12,077 bases of DNA from DATFAS01 sp035254305 (GTDB lineage: Bacteria; Bacillota; Bacilli; Aneurinibacillales; RAOX-1), in contig DATFAS010000147.1 of assembly GCA_035254305.1 (NCBI GenBank), positions 1 to 12,077 of the forward strand, given 5' to 3'. The notes below the pieces were generated by a model, which had not been told where the DNA came from, ran no database searches, and worked only from the letters and a program-made list of their open reading frames with translations. Below are positions 1 to 6,330 of the stretch, one piece after another. Each line of letters starts with the position of its first letter. Position 1 is the stretch's first letter. The position numbers and the translations under genes are program-made.

Positions 1-123
1 TTTAAAATAACTATAGCATTGAAATGGAATAACATTCCTACAAAATTAGTTGATTATGAAAATCTCTAAGTACTCCATGATCCTCATCCCATAGAAGAAT
101 GTGCTCCTTTTTGGAATCTACCT

Positions 124-152
124 TTTCTTTATTTTTTTCACCATGATATACT
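124..152 (+). promoter_or_regulatory. Possible thiW promoter (extended -10)
   Basis: A TATACT box at 147-152 is preceded by TG one base upstream (TGaTATACT), which fits an extended -10 element. The matching -35 position (124-129, TTTCTT) is a poor match to TTGACA. Transcription would start near 159 and give a leader of about 70 bases. The leader contains a CCGCTT/AAGCGG inverted repeat (166-171 with 187-192, 15-base loop). No T-rich tail follows it, so it is not an obvious terminator. This call rests on the -10 box alone. Confidence 0.35.
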
Positions 153-231
153 AAATTTACTCACACCGCTTTCATTGCTTGATCGGAAGCGGATTTCTTA
201 TTTTCCGAAAAATGTTGAAGGAGTGTTAATC

Positions 232-738
232 ATGAGTCAAACGAAACGATTGACTCTAATGGCACTATTAGTTGCTATTGGGACAATCTTTTCTAATATT
301 TTTTGGGTTCCTGCAGGAGTTGCCAAAGCATTCCCAATTCAGCATGCAGTGAATGTCACAGCAGCGATCCTTCTTGGACCTGGTCCTGGTGTATTTGTAG
401 CTTTTGCCATTGGTTTATTACGTAACCTTCTTGGAACAGGTACCCTGCTAGCCTTCCCGGGTGGGATGATCGGTGCATTCCTAGCAGGTGTCCTCTATCA
501 AACGATCAAACGTCATTGGGCTGCACCCATTGGTGAAGTGATTGGTACAGGGATTGTCGGTAGCCTTATTTCGGTGCCCTTCGCTAAGATTTTCTTAGGT
601 AAATCTATGGGAGCTTTAGCCTTTATCCCTTCTTTTCTTTCAAGTAGCTTCATTGGAGCTCTCATTGGGCTTATTGTTGTTAAAGTATTAATTAAGAGTA
701 ATGTCGTAGAGGATCGTTTCTCTCGTCAACCGCGATAG
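232..738 (+). CDS. thiW: ThiW-family ECF transporter substrate-binding (S) component
   Basis: This is a small hydrophobic membrane protein of 168 residues, the usual size for ThiW. Members are predicted S components of energy-coupling-factor transporters that take up a thiamin precursor, probably the thiazole moiety. They would use a shared ATPase/EcfT module encoded elsewhere, and none is present here. Family-typical features are the N-terminal membrane helix (about residues 8-26), the IQHAVNVTAAILLGPGPG segment (36-53), the GLLRNLLGTGTLLAFPGG segment (61-78) and further helices at about 103-121 and 128-152. The ATG at 232 is chosen because AAGGAG lies at 218-223, eight bases upstream. A longer reading from TTG at 175 has no ribosome site and would add an uncharacteristic polar stretch. 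The 3' end overlaps the opposing acetyltransferase gene by 13 bases. No thiamin synthesis gene is adjacent in this window. Family assignment is confident; the exact substrate is inferred. Confidence 0.87.
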   Translation: MSQTKRLTLMALLVAIGTIFSNIFWVPAGVAKAFPIQHAVNVTAAILLGPGPGVFVAFAIGLLRNLLGTGTLLAFPGGMIGAFLAGVLYQTIKRHWAAPIGEVIGTGIVGSLISVPFAKIFLGKSMGALAFIPSFLSSSFIGALIGLIVVKVLIKSNVVEDRFSRQPR

Positions 739-1253
739 ATGGAATAGGTAATTCCATCAGAGTAAGTAATCTCTCCTGTCTTGTTCATTCCTAAGGCCGA
801 GGCTACCTTGACGCCTCCCTTAGAAATGAAAATTCCCCCAAATTCTTTCAAGTTCATTCCTTGTTTTTGAAGGTTTGAGAGATGTTCACGCATATCATCG
901 ATTAAGGCATCCGCATATTGATGACGACTAGAAGACTGAGTATCTACAATGATGCACATTAAATAGAGATAGGCCTCGCCTTCTATTGGATAAGGAAGAA
1001 TATACTTTGCCAGTTCCTTTTCATCTAGTTCGCCATGCAATACAAGTTCATAGATTGAATGAGAAAGCGGTAAAAAGTAATAGTGCCCTTTCAATGCACC
1101 TTCTTCTTCCACAACACGGAGTACGTGTTGATTTTTTTTCATCATTTTTTCTGGAAAGTCGTTAGGAATATGCCATTGTTTCGGGAAAATTCGATATTCC
1201 AATTCCAACAAAGCATCTATGTCTGATAATTTTCCTTGCCTTACTTTAATCAT
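726..1253 (-). CDS. GNAT-like N-acetyltransferase domain protein
   Basis: The 175-residue product opens with IKVRQGKLSDIDALLELE, the typical first strand and helix of GNAT acetyltransferases. A hydrophobic strand LYLMCIIVD (96-104) is followed by a serine/arginine loop, SSSRHQYADAL (107-117), where the acetyl-CoA pyrophosphate loop is expected. This loop departs from the canonical Q/RxxGxG/A pattern, so cofactor binding is likely but unproven. The substrate is unknown. ATG at 1253 is preferred because GGGGAG lies eight bases upstream. The longer frame from 1298 would start inside the serS terminator hairpin. The gene is codirectional with serS but separated from it by that terminator, so expression must come from readthrough or from an unseen promoter in the serS 3' end. 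Its 3' end overlaps thiW by 13 bases. Confidence 0.65.
   Translation of the reverse strand: MIKVRQGKLSDIDALLELEYRIFPKQWHIPNDFPEKMMKKNQHVLRVVEEEGALKGHYYFLPLSHSIYELVLHGELDEKELAKYILPYPIEGEAYLYLMCIIVDTQSSSRHQYADALIDDMREHLSNLQKQGMNLKEFGGIFISKGGVKVASALGMNKTGEITYSDGITYSIYRG
738..758. repeat. Perfect 8-bp inverted repeat at the end of thiW
   Basis: GATGGAAT (738-745) and ATTCCATC (751-758) form a perfect stem with a five-base loop. The repeat begins at the last base of the thiW stop codon. It lies wholly inside the 3' coding end of the opposing acetyltransferase gene. No T run follows on the + strand, so it is not a standard intrinsic terminator. It could still stabilise the thiW mRNA end or slow the polymerase. 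It is the only hairpin seen between the two convergent genes. Confidence 0.5.
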
Positions 1254-1275
1254 GAACGATTCTCCCCTTCCATAA

Positions 1276-1304
1276 ATAAAAAACCGAGTGAATCTCACCC
1301 GGTT
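1276..1304 (-). terminator. Intrinsic terminator of serS
   Basis: Read on the - strand, AACCGGGTGA pairs with TCACTCGGTT (1304-1295 with 1291-1282), one pair being G-U, around a three-base loop. The stem runs into a TTTTTT tract (1283-1278). It begins 10 bases past the serS stop codon. The ribosome site of the next gene lies just downstream, so termination here would limit that gene to readthrough. Confidence 0.85.
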
Positions 1305-1313
1305 CTACCCTTA

Positions 1314-2591
1314 CTATTTACTGATACGTTCTTTTCCACCCATATAAGGTCTCAATACCTCTGGAATGATGACACTACCATCCTCTTGCTGATAATTCTC
1401 AAGGATCGCTGCAACCGTTCTACCAATGGCAAGACCAGAACCATTCAATGTATGAACGAATTCAGGCTTCGCTTTCTGCTCTCTGCGGAAACGGATACTG
1501 GCTCTTCTTGCTTGGAAATCTTCAAAGTTACTACAAGAAGAAATTTCACGATAGGAATTATAGCTTGGAATCCATACTTCGATATCATATTTCTTGGCTG
1601 CAGTGAAGCCAAGATCTCCTGTACACATACTTAATACTCGATAGGGAAGTTTAAGCAGCTGTAATACGCGTTCAGCATCATTCGTGAGCTTCTCTAATTC
1701 CTCATACGAATCCTCCGGCTTGACGAATTTAACAAGCTCTACCTTGTTAAATTGATGTTGGCGAATCAGCCCTCTCGTATCTCTTCCTGCAGAGCCTGCT
1801 TCTGAACGGAAACATGCGCTATAAGCTGCATATTTAATCGGTAATTGATCAACCGAAAGGATCTCATCACGATGATAATTGGTTACAGGAACTTCAGCTG
1901 TAGGAACTAAGAAGTAATCAACTCCTTCTAATTTGAAAGCATCCTCTTCAAATTTAGGTAGCTGTCCTGTGCCTGTCATACTCGTCCGGTTTACAATATA
2001 AGGTGGGATCATCTCCACATATCCATGTTGATCGACATGTAAATCAAGCATAAATTGAATTAAAGCTCTCTCAAGACGGGAACCAAGTCCTTTGTAGAAT
2101 ACAAAACGACTTCCTGTTACCTTCGCTGCAGCCTCAAAATCTAAGATTCCAAGGTCAGTCGCTATGTCCCAATGTGGCTTCGGTTCATAGGAAAAGGTAG
2201 TAGTCTCCCCCCAATGACGAATAGGAACATTCTCATCCTCTGTCAATCCGACGGGTACACTTTCGTGAGGGATATTCGGTATAGAGAGAAGGATTTGATC
2301 GAGATCCTCCTCCACTTGGCGGATTTGTTCGTCTAAATCCTTGATTTGATCGGATACGACCTTCATCTCGGCAATAAGATCATTCGCATCTTCCTTATTT
2401 TTCTTCTTTCTTGCAATTTCTTCAGAAACAGTATTTCTTTTATTTTTTAATGTTTCGGTTTCGACAAGGAGTGATCTTCTTCTCGTATCAAGCTCGGTAA
2501 ACTTATCAATTTCATTAATGCTTTCTCCACGATTCTCTAATGCCTTCTTCACATTTTCAAAATCATTTCGTAACCTTTTAATGTCAAGCAT
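1314..2591 (-). CDS. serS: Seryl-tRNA synthetase
   Basis: A cytoplasmic class II synthetase that attaches serine to tRNA-Ser; 425 residues, the normal size. The N-terminal part (about residues 27-100) is rich in charged heptads and forms the long antiparallel coiled-coil arm that grips the tRNA-Ser variable arm. The catalytic core shows TAEVP (231-235), class II motif 2 as FRSEAGSAGRDTRG (261-274), and motif 3 as GLAIGRTVAAILEN (386-399). The start is MLDIKRL at 2591, the common SerS N-terminus. AAGGAG lies about ten bases upstream, whereas the ATG three codons earlier (2600) sits almost on top of that ribosome site. Expression is controlled by the T-box leader upstream. The gene lies just after pdxT, as in B. 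subtilis, but that operon ends in its own terminator and serS has a separate promoter. Confidence 0.97.
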   Translation of the reverse strand: MLDIKRLRNDFENVKKALENRGESINEIDKFTELDTRRRSLLVETETLKNKRNTVSEEIARKKKNKEDANDLIAEMKVVSDQIKDLDEQIRQVEEDLDQILLSIPNIPHESVPVGLTEDENVPIRHWGETTTFSYEPKPHWDIATDLGILDFEAAAKVTGSRFVFYKGLGSRLERALIQFMLDLHVDQHGYVEMIPPYIVNRTSMTGTGQLPKFEEDAFKLEGVDYFLVPTAEVPVTNYHRDEILSVDQLPIKYAAYSACFRSEAGSAGRDTRGLIRQHQFNKVELVKFVKPEDSYEELEKLTNDAERVLQLLKLPYRVLSMCTGDLGFTAAKKYDIEVWIPSYNSYREISSCSNFEDFQARRASIRFRREQKAKPEFVHTLNGSGLAIGRTVAAILENYQQEDGSVIIPEVLRPYMGGKERISK

Positions 2592-2698
2592 GCCCTTCAT
2601 TCTCCTTTGGCTATAACATATTTCTATATTCCATCTATAAGAAAAGCTTCTAAACGAAGAATCGTTCGAAGTGGATTCACCTCTGTTAACCGCTAATG

Positions 2699-2735
2699 AA
2701 AAAATCTCCCCCCCAATTCAATAGGGACGAGATTT
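2699..2735 (-). terminator. T-box regulatory terminator
   Basis: On the - strand AAATCTC (2735-2729) pairs with GAGATTT (2708-2702). The stem is extended by TCCC opposite a run of seven G, and T residues continue to 2699. The 5' arm begins right after the T-box core, so terminator and antiterminator are mutually exclusive. Confidence 0.88.
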
Positions 2736-2905
2736 ACCCGCGTTGCCACCCTAGTTGGCTAATCATAAGCCCACTCTTTTATCCTTTAAGCTCAGGGGTG
2801 GATTCACCAGTTTATATTCGATCGGCTTGCACCAACCACCGACTCTCTGCGTCGAATTCAACTTGGATACTTATCCCTTCATTGCCTATATTATTAAACT
2901 TATCC
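2699..2905 (-). promoter_or_regulatory. Serine-specific T-box leader of serS
   Basis: Read on the - strand, this leader has the main T-box landmarks. These are a GGGATAAGTA segment (2877-2868), AGAGAGTCGG in stem I (2848-2839), a specifier region GAATCCACCCCTGAG ending at 2791, and the T-box core AGGGTGGCAACGCGGGT (2752-2736). A terminator hairpin follows. The specifier codon reads TCC (2802-2800), a serine codon, followed by A as is usual. The bulge TGGC would pair with GCCA, the 3' end of a tRNA with G at the discriminator position, as in tRNA-Ser. Codon and bulge therefore agree independently with the downstream gene. Uncharged tRNA-Ser should stabilise the antiterminator and allow serS transcription. 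The 5' end is estimated from the promoter. Confidence 0.95.
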
Positions 2906-2910
2906 TTTAT

Positions 2911-2940
2911 AATTTACTACAATTGACAGGTTTTATGCAA
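2911..2940 (-). promoter_or_regulatory. Probable serS promoter
   Basis: TTGCAT (2940-2935) and TAAATT (2916-2911) are spaced by 18 bases on the - strand. This places the start just upstream of the T-box and just downstream of the pdxT terminator. Both hexamers are imperfect. An overlapping TATAAA (2911-2906) is an alternative -10 without a good -35 partner. Confidence 0.45.
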
Positions 2941-2944
2941 ATAG

Positions 2945-2973
2945 AAATAGCCTTGCCAGGGGCAAGACTATTT
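2945..2973 (-). terminator. Terminator of the pdxS-pdxT operon
   Basis: On the - strand AAATAGTCTTGCC (2973-2961) pairs with GGCAAGGCTATTT (2957-2945), with one U-G pair and a three-base loop. The hairpin starts about ten bases after the pdxT stop. The tail (CTATTTG) is only moderately T-rich, so some readthrough into the serS leader is possible. Confidence 0.8.
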
Positions 2974-2982
2974 TCTTATTAT

Positions 2983-3576
2983 CTAGACTGTTTGTTTAGA
3001 AGATCCTTGATATTGCTTAACCATCTCTAGGAAATAAGCATGCATACGTTCATCATCTGTTAATTCTGGATGAAAGGATGCTACTAAGATATGCTCTTGT
3101 CTGGCAGCAACAATCTGTTCATTATGAATAGAAAGAATATCAACATTAGAACCTGTTTCAAGAATAAGTGGAGCACGGATAAATACAGCTCTAAGATCAT
3201 CTGCGACACCTTTCACCAACAGGTTCACTTCGAAGCTTTCTCTCTGTCTACCGAAGGCATTGCGTTCTACCTTCATATCCATCAAGCCAAGATGACACCA
3301 ATCTTGCCCTGCAATCTCCTTAGCAAGCAGAATCATTCCGGCGCAAGTCCCAAATAATGGTTTCCTCTGATCACTAAATTGCTGTAGCGCTTGATCGAAG
3401 CCGTACTGTTTCATCAATTTACCGATGGTCGTGCTCTCTCCGCCAGGAATCACTAACCCGTCGATTTCATCAAGCTCTGAAACCTTCTTGACAGCTACAG
3501 CTTCAGCCCCTGCCTTCTCTAGCAGTCGCATATGCTCGGCTACAGCTCCTTGAAGAGCTAATACTCCGATTTTCAT
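2983..3576 (-). CDS. pdxT: Pyridoxal 5'-phosphate synthase glutaminase subunit PdxT
   Basis: Class I glutamine amidotransferase of 197 residues that releases ammonia from glutamine and passes it to PdxS in the DXP-independent PLP pathway. The N-terminus MKIGVLALQGAVAEH is diagnostic. LVIPGGESTT (41-50) forms the oxyanion region. The nucleophile C78 lies in FGTCAGM, and H169 and E171 in SFHPE complete the triad. A start at 3576 is chosen because AAGGAG lies seven bases upstream and the protein then matches family N-termini; the reading from 3594 would overlap the end of pdxS. Only 11 bases separate it from pdxS, so the two are cotranscribed and made together for the 12+12 subunit PLP synthase. 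In B. subtilis this gene was called yaaE. Confidence 0.97.
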   Translation of the reverse strand: MKIGVLALQGAVAEHMRLLEKAGAEAVAVKKVSELDEIDGLVIPGGESTTIGKLMKQYGFDQALQQFSDQRKPLFGTCAGMILLAKEIAGQDWCHLGLMDMKVERNAFGRQRESFEVNLLVKGVADDLRAVFIRAPLILETGSNVDILSIHNEQIVAARQEHILVASFHPELTDDERMHAYFLEMVKQYQGSSKQTV

Positions 3577-3587
3577 GGTACTTCTCC

Positions 3588-4472
3588 TTACCAACCGCGT
3601 TCAGCCATACGTTCATTTTTGAGAAGAGAAGAAATTTCAATACCCTTCATAGCTGATCCAAGATTTTTGGATAGTTGTCCAATTAGTTTATAATCCTGGT
3701 AATGAGTAGTTGCTTCAACAATTGCTTTTGCAAATTTCTCAGGATTATCAGATTTGAAGATACCAGAACCAACAAATACTCCGTCAGAGCCTAATTGCAT
3801 CATAAGTGCTGCATCGGCAGGAGTAGCAACTCCACCAGCTGCAAAATTAACCACTGGAAGTTTACCATTCTTATGAACGAACTCAAGCAATTCATAAGGA
3901 GCACCAATGTTCTTCGCTTCTGCCATTAATTCATCATAAGACATTGCCTGAACCTTACGGATTTGGCTTTGCATCATGCGTTGATGTCTAACAGCTTCCA
4001 CGATATTCCCTGTTCCCGGTTCACCCTTCGTACGGATCATAGATGCACCTTCTCCAATACGGCGAAGCGCTTCTCCAAGATCACGTGCACCACAAACAAA
4101 TGGAACAGTGAAATCCTTCTTATTGATATGGAATACTTCATCGGCAGGAGTTAATACTTCACTCTCATCGATGTAGTCAACTCCAAGAGCTTCAAGAACT
4201 TTTGCTTCCACGAAATGTCCAATTCTTGCTTTAGCCATTACAGGAATAGATACGACTGCCATTACCTCTTCAACAATGGTTGGGTCAGCCATCCGTGCTA
4301 CTCCACCTGCAGCTCGGATGTCTGCAGGAACACGTTCTAATGCCATAACAGCTACTGCACCTGCAGCTTCAGCAATCTTTGCCTGCTCAGCATTAATGAC
4401 GTCCATGATGACGCCGCCCTTTTGCATTTCTGCCATACCTCGTTTTACTCGTTCGGTACCTGTCTCAACCAT
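3588..4472 (-). CDS. pdxS: Pyridoxal 5'-phosphate synthase lyase subunit PdxS
   Basis: Synthase subunit of the ribose-5-phosphate-dependent PLP pathway. It condenses ribose 5-phosphate, glyceraldehyde 3-phosphate and ammonia from PdxT into PLP. It is a 294-residue TIM-barrel protein of standard length. D24, K81 (in PVMAKARIGH) and K149 (in RTKGEPGTG) match the catalytic residues of the B. subtilis enzyme. The glycine-rich phosphate sites NFAAGGVATP (209-218) and GVFVGSGIF (231-239) are present. The start at 4472 gives the family N-terminus METGTERVKRG-like (here MVETGTERVKRG) and has AGGGGGA about five bases upstream. The longer frame from 4568 would run through the promoter. It is the first gene of the pdxST operon. 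In B. subtilis it was called yaaD. Confidence 0.98.
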   Translation of the reverse strand: MVETGTERVKRGMAEMQKGGVIMDVINAEQAKIAEAAGAVAVMALERVPADIRAAGGVARMADPTIVEEVMAVVSIPVMAKARIGHFVEAKVLEALGVDYIDESEVLTPADEVFHINKKDFTVPFVCGARDLGEALRRIGEGASMIRTKGEPGTGNIVEAVRHQRMMQSQIRKVQAMSYDELMAEAKNIGAPYELLEFVHKNGKLPVVNFAAGGVATPADAALMMQLGSDGVFVGSGIFKSDNPEKFAKAIVEATTHYQDYKLIGQLSKNLGSAMKGIEISSLLKNERMAERGW

Positions 4473-4527
4473 CTTTATCCCCCTATACCATTCACATGGA
4501 TTTATTAATTGTTTATTTTCCTTCTTT

Positions 4528-4556
4528 ATTCTACATAAGGCGCCAAAAAAAGACAA
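4528..4556 (-). promoter_or_regulatory. pdxST promoter
   Basis: TTGTCT (4556-4551), a 17-base spacer and TAGAAT (4533-4528) form a good sigma-A promoter on the - strand. The expected start is near 4521, giving a leader of about 49 bases before pdxS. No PdxR-type or riboswitch element was recognised. Confidence 0.75.
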
Positions 4557-4656
4557 CAATAGGGCCATCCCTCAGATAGAATGATCCATTTATCCTTTCA
4601 ACTTAATACAACCTATCCTTAATTACTTCAACTTTAGGTTACCCCTTTTTCAAGGT

Positions 4657-4670
4657 GCCATTACAATGGC
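4657..4670. repeat. 14-base perfect palindrome between guaB and pdxS
   Basis: GCCATT-AC-AATGGC is a perfect inverted repeat. It lies about 100 bases upstream of the pdxST -35 box and just past the guaB terminator. There is no T-run on either side long enough for a terminator. Its role is unknown. It sits in the interval that holds dacA in B. subtilis, so it may be an operator, an RNA hairpin or a chance structure. Confidence 0.4.
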
Positions 4671-4685
4671 TTTAAGTGAAAGAAT

Positions 4686-4713
4686 TAAAAAGAAGCCGGG
4701 GTAATCCCCCCGG
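4686..4713 (-). terminator. Intrinsic terminator of guaB
   Basis: On the - strand CCGGGG (4713-4708) pairs with CCCCGG (4701-4696) across a six-base loop, followed by a CTTCTTTTTAA tail. It begins six bases after the guaB stop and separates guaB from the pdxST unit. Confidence 0.88.
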
Positions 4714-4718
4714 ACTAA

Positions 4719-6176
4719 TTAGAAGGAGTAATTAGGTGCTTCTTTTGTAATTTGGATATCATGTGGATGGCTTTCAACCAAGCCTGCACCTGTAATACGG
4801 ATAAATTTCCCGTTATCACGCAGCTCTTGAAGGCTTCTTGTTCCACAATAACCCATTCCTGCTCGAAGGCCCCCAATTAGTTGGAAAATCACTTCTGAAA
4901 GTGGTCCTTTATAAGCAACTCTACCTTCGATTCCTTCAGGAACCAGTTTCTTTTCATTCTCTTGGAAGTAGCGGTCCTTACTTCCTTCCTTCATTGCCCC
5001 AAGAGATCCCATACCACGGTATACTTTAAATCTTCTACCCTGATAAATTTCAGATTCTCCTGGACTCTCTTCACAACCAGCAAACAAGCTTCCAATCATA
5101 ATCGCATTGGCGCCAGCTCCAACTGCTTTCGTAAGATCCCCAGAATATTTGATACCACCATCTGCAATAATGGGAACATTATATTTTCTAGCTACTGATG
5201 CACAATCATAAATAGCCGAGATTTGTGGCACACCAATCCCTGCAACAACACGTGTCGTACAAATGGAACCTGGTCCAATTCCCACTTTAACAACAGAAGC
5301 ACCTGCCTCTATAAGGTCCTTCGTAGCCTCTCCTGTTGCCACATTTCCTGCCATGATGGTTAAATCAGGATATAGTCTGCGAAGTTCACGAACCGTATCT
5401 AGAACCCCCTGTGAATGTCCATGTGCAGTGTCCACTACTAGACAGTCTATTCCATGGGAAATAAGTGCAGCTGCCCTTTCAAATGTATCCTTCGAAACAC
5501 CTACCGCAGCCCCAACTAATAATCGGCCTTGGCTATCCTTAGCAGCATTCGGGAACTGGATGGCTTTCTCGATATCTTTAATTGTAATAAGACCTTTTAA
5601 AATAAATTGATCATCAACGAGTGGAAGCTTCTCAATCTTGTGCTTTTGCAAAATAGTTTCTGCATCCTTAAGGGTTGTCCCAACTGGAGCAGTAACAAGA
5701 TTTTCTTTGGTCATAACTTCTGAGATAGGAATTGAATAGTCATGAACGAATCGCATGTCACGATTGGTAATAATTCCTACAAGGCGGTGATTCTCATCTA
5801 CAATCGGTACACCAGAAATACGATATTTGGACATGATTTCTTCCGCACGAAAAACAGGTTCATTCGGATAAAGTGAAAATGGATTCGTGATAACCCCACT
5901 CTCCGATCTCTTCACTCGATCAACCTCTTCTGCTTGTTGCTCAATTCTCATGTTTTTATGGATAATTCCCATTCCACCTTGTCTTGCGATGGCAATCGCT
6001 AAAGCGGATTCTGTAACGGTATCCATCCCTGCACTAATTAAGGGGATGTTTAACTTGACTGCCTCACTTAATTTTATGGACAGATTGACATCACGGGGAA
6101 GTACTTCCGACTTAGCAGGAACCAACAGTACATCATCAAACGTAAGACCTTCTTTTGCAAATTTATTTTCCCACAC
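4719..6176 (-). CDS. guaB: Inosine-5'-monophosphate dehydrogenase
   Basis: Cytoplasmic NAD-dependent oxidation of IMP to XMP, the committed step of GMP synthesis. The 485-residue product is a (beta/alpha)8 barrel interrupted by a pair of CBS domains (about residues 92-205), which bind regulatory nucleotides. LTFDDVLLVPA (11-21) and SAGMDTVTE (48-56) open the barrel. The catalytic cysteine is C306 in GIGPGSICTTR. The IMP phosphate site is ADGGIKYSGD (338-347), and the mobile flap carries the catalytic R402-Y403 pair (DRYF). The start is GTG at 6176 (MWENKF). It lies about seven bases after an AAGGAAGGA ribosome site and matches the MWE- start of relatives. It is transcribed alone, between its own promoter and terminator, and divergently from yaaC. 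The gene next downstream in B. subtilis, dacA, is missing here. Confidence 0.98.
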   Translation of the reverse strand: MWENKFAKEGLTFDDVLLVPAKSEVLPRDVNLSIKLSEAVKLNIPLISAGMDTVTESALAIAIARQGGMGIIHKNMRIEQQAEEVDRVKRSESGVITNPFSLYPNEPVFRAEEIMSKYRISGVPIVDENHRLVGIITNRDMRFVHDYSIPISEVMTKENLVTAPVGTTLKDAETILQKHKIEKLPLVDDQFILKGLITIKDIEKAIQFPNAAKDSQGRLLVGAAVGVSKDTFERAAALISHGIDCLVVDTAHGHSQGVLDTVRELRRLYPDLTIMAGNVATGEATKDLIEAGASVVKVGIGPGSICTTRVVAGIGVPQISAIYDCASVARKYNVPIIADGGIKYSGDLTKAVGAGANAIMIGSLFAGCEESPGESEIYQGRRFKVYRGMGSLGAMKEGSKDRYFQENEKKLVPEGIEGRVAYKGPLSEVIFQLIGGLRAGMGYCGTRSLQELRDNGKFIRITGAGLVESHPHDIQITKEAPNYSF

Positions 6177-6225
6177 GTTGAATTTCCTTCCTTTCTTTTC
6201 TTAGATCCTAAAATATATTAGACGT

Positions 6226-6255
6226 AGTTTATCAAAATCCATATTTTACTGTCAA
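6226..6255 (-). promoter_or_regulatory. guaB promoter
   Basis: A perfect -35 TTGACA (6255-6250), an 18-base spacer and TAAACT (6231-6226) lie on the - strand about 50 bases ahead of the GTG start. No other candidate in the interval is as good. Confidence 0.75.
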
Positions 6256-6267
6256 TAGAACCCTCAT

Positions 6268-6280
6268 ATTGTTCGCATTC
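6268..6280 (-). promoter_or_regulatory. PurBox-like sequence upstream of guaB
   Basis: On the - strand GAATGCGAACAAT agrees at 11 of 13 positions with the PurR-binding consensus AWWWCCGAACWWT as recalled, including the CGAAC core. It lies just upstream of the guaB -35 box. The known arrangement needs a second box facing it about 16-17 bases away, and that partner was not found. This is a candidate only. Confidence 0.3.
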
Positions 6281-6330
6281 TTACATACAATACTTCTTAA
6301 ATAAAGGATTTTGTTTAACTCAAAATAACT

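Noticed and set aside
26..38. GGAAT/ATTCC hairpin near the window start as a terminator
   Set aside because: The stem has only five pairs and no T tract on either strand.
1..69. Open frame on the + strand from the window edge to a TAA at 67-69 (22 codons), possibly the tail of an upstream gene
   Set aside because: Too short to recognise, no terminator follows it, and chance frames of this length are common.
38..160. A 40-codon open frame on the - strand upstream of thiW with plausible amino acid content
   Set aside because: It has no ATG in frame and no ribosome site, and it matches no family I know. A decayed gene fragment cannot be excluded.
2696..3030. Small open frames on the + strand across the serS leader
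   Set aside because: They run antisense through the T-box and the pdxT terminator, and their compositions are not protein-like.
4473..4568. N-terminal extension of PdxS by 32 residues
   Set aside because: The extension crosses the pdxST promoter and has no ribosome site. The shorter form matches the family start and exact length.
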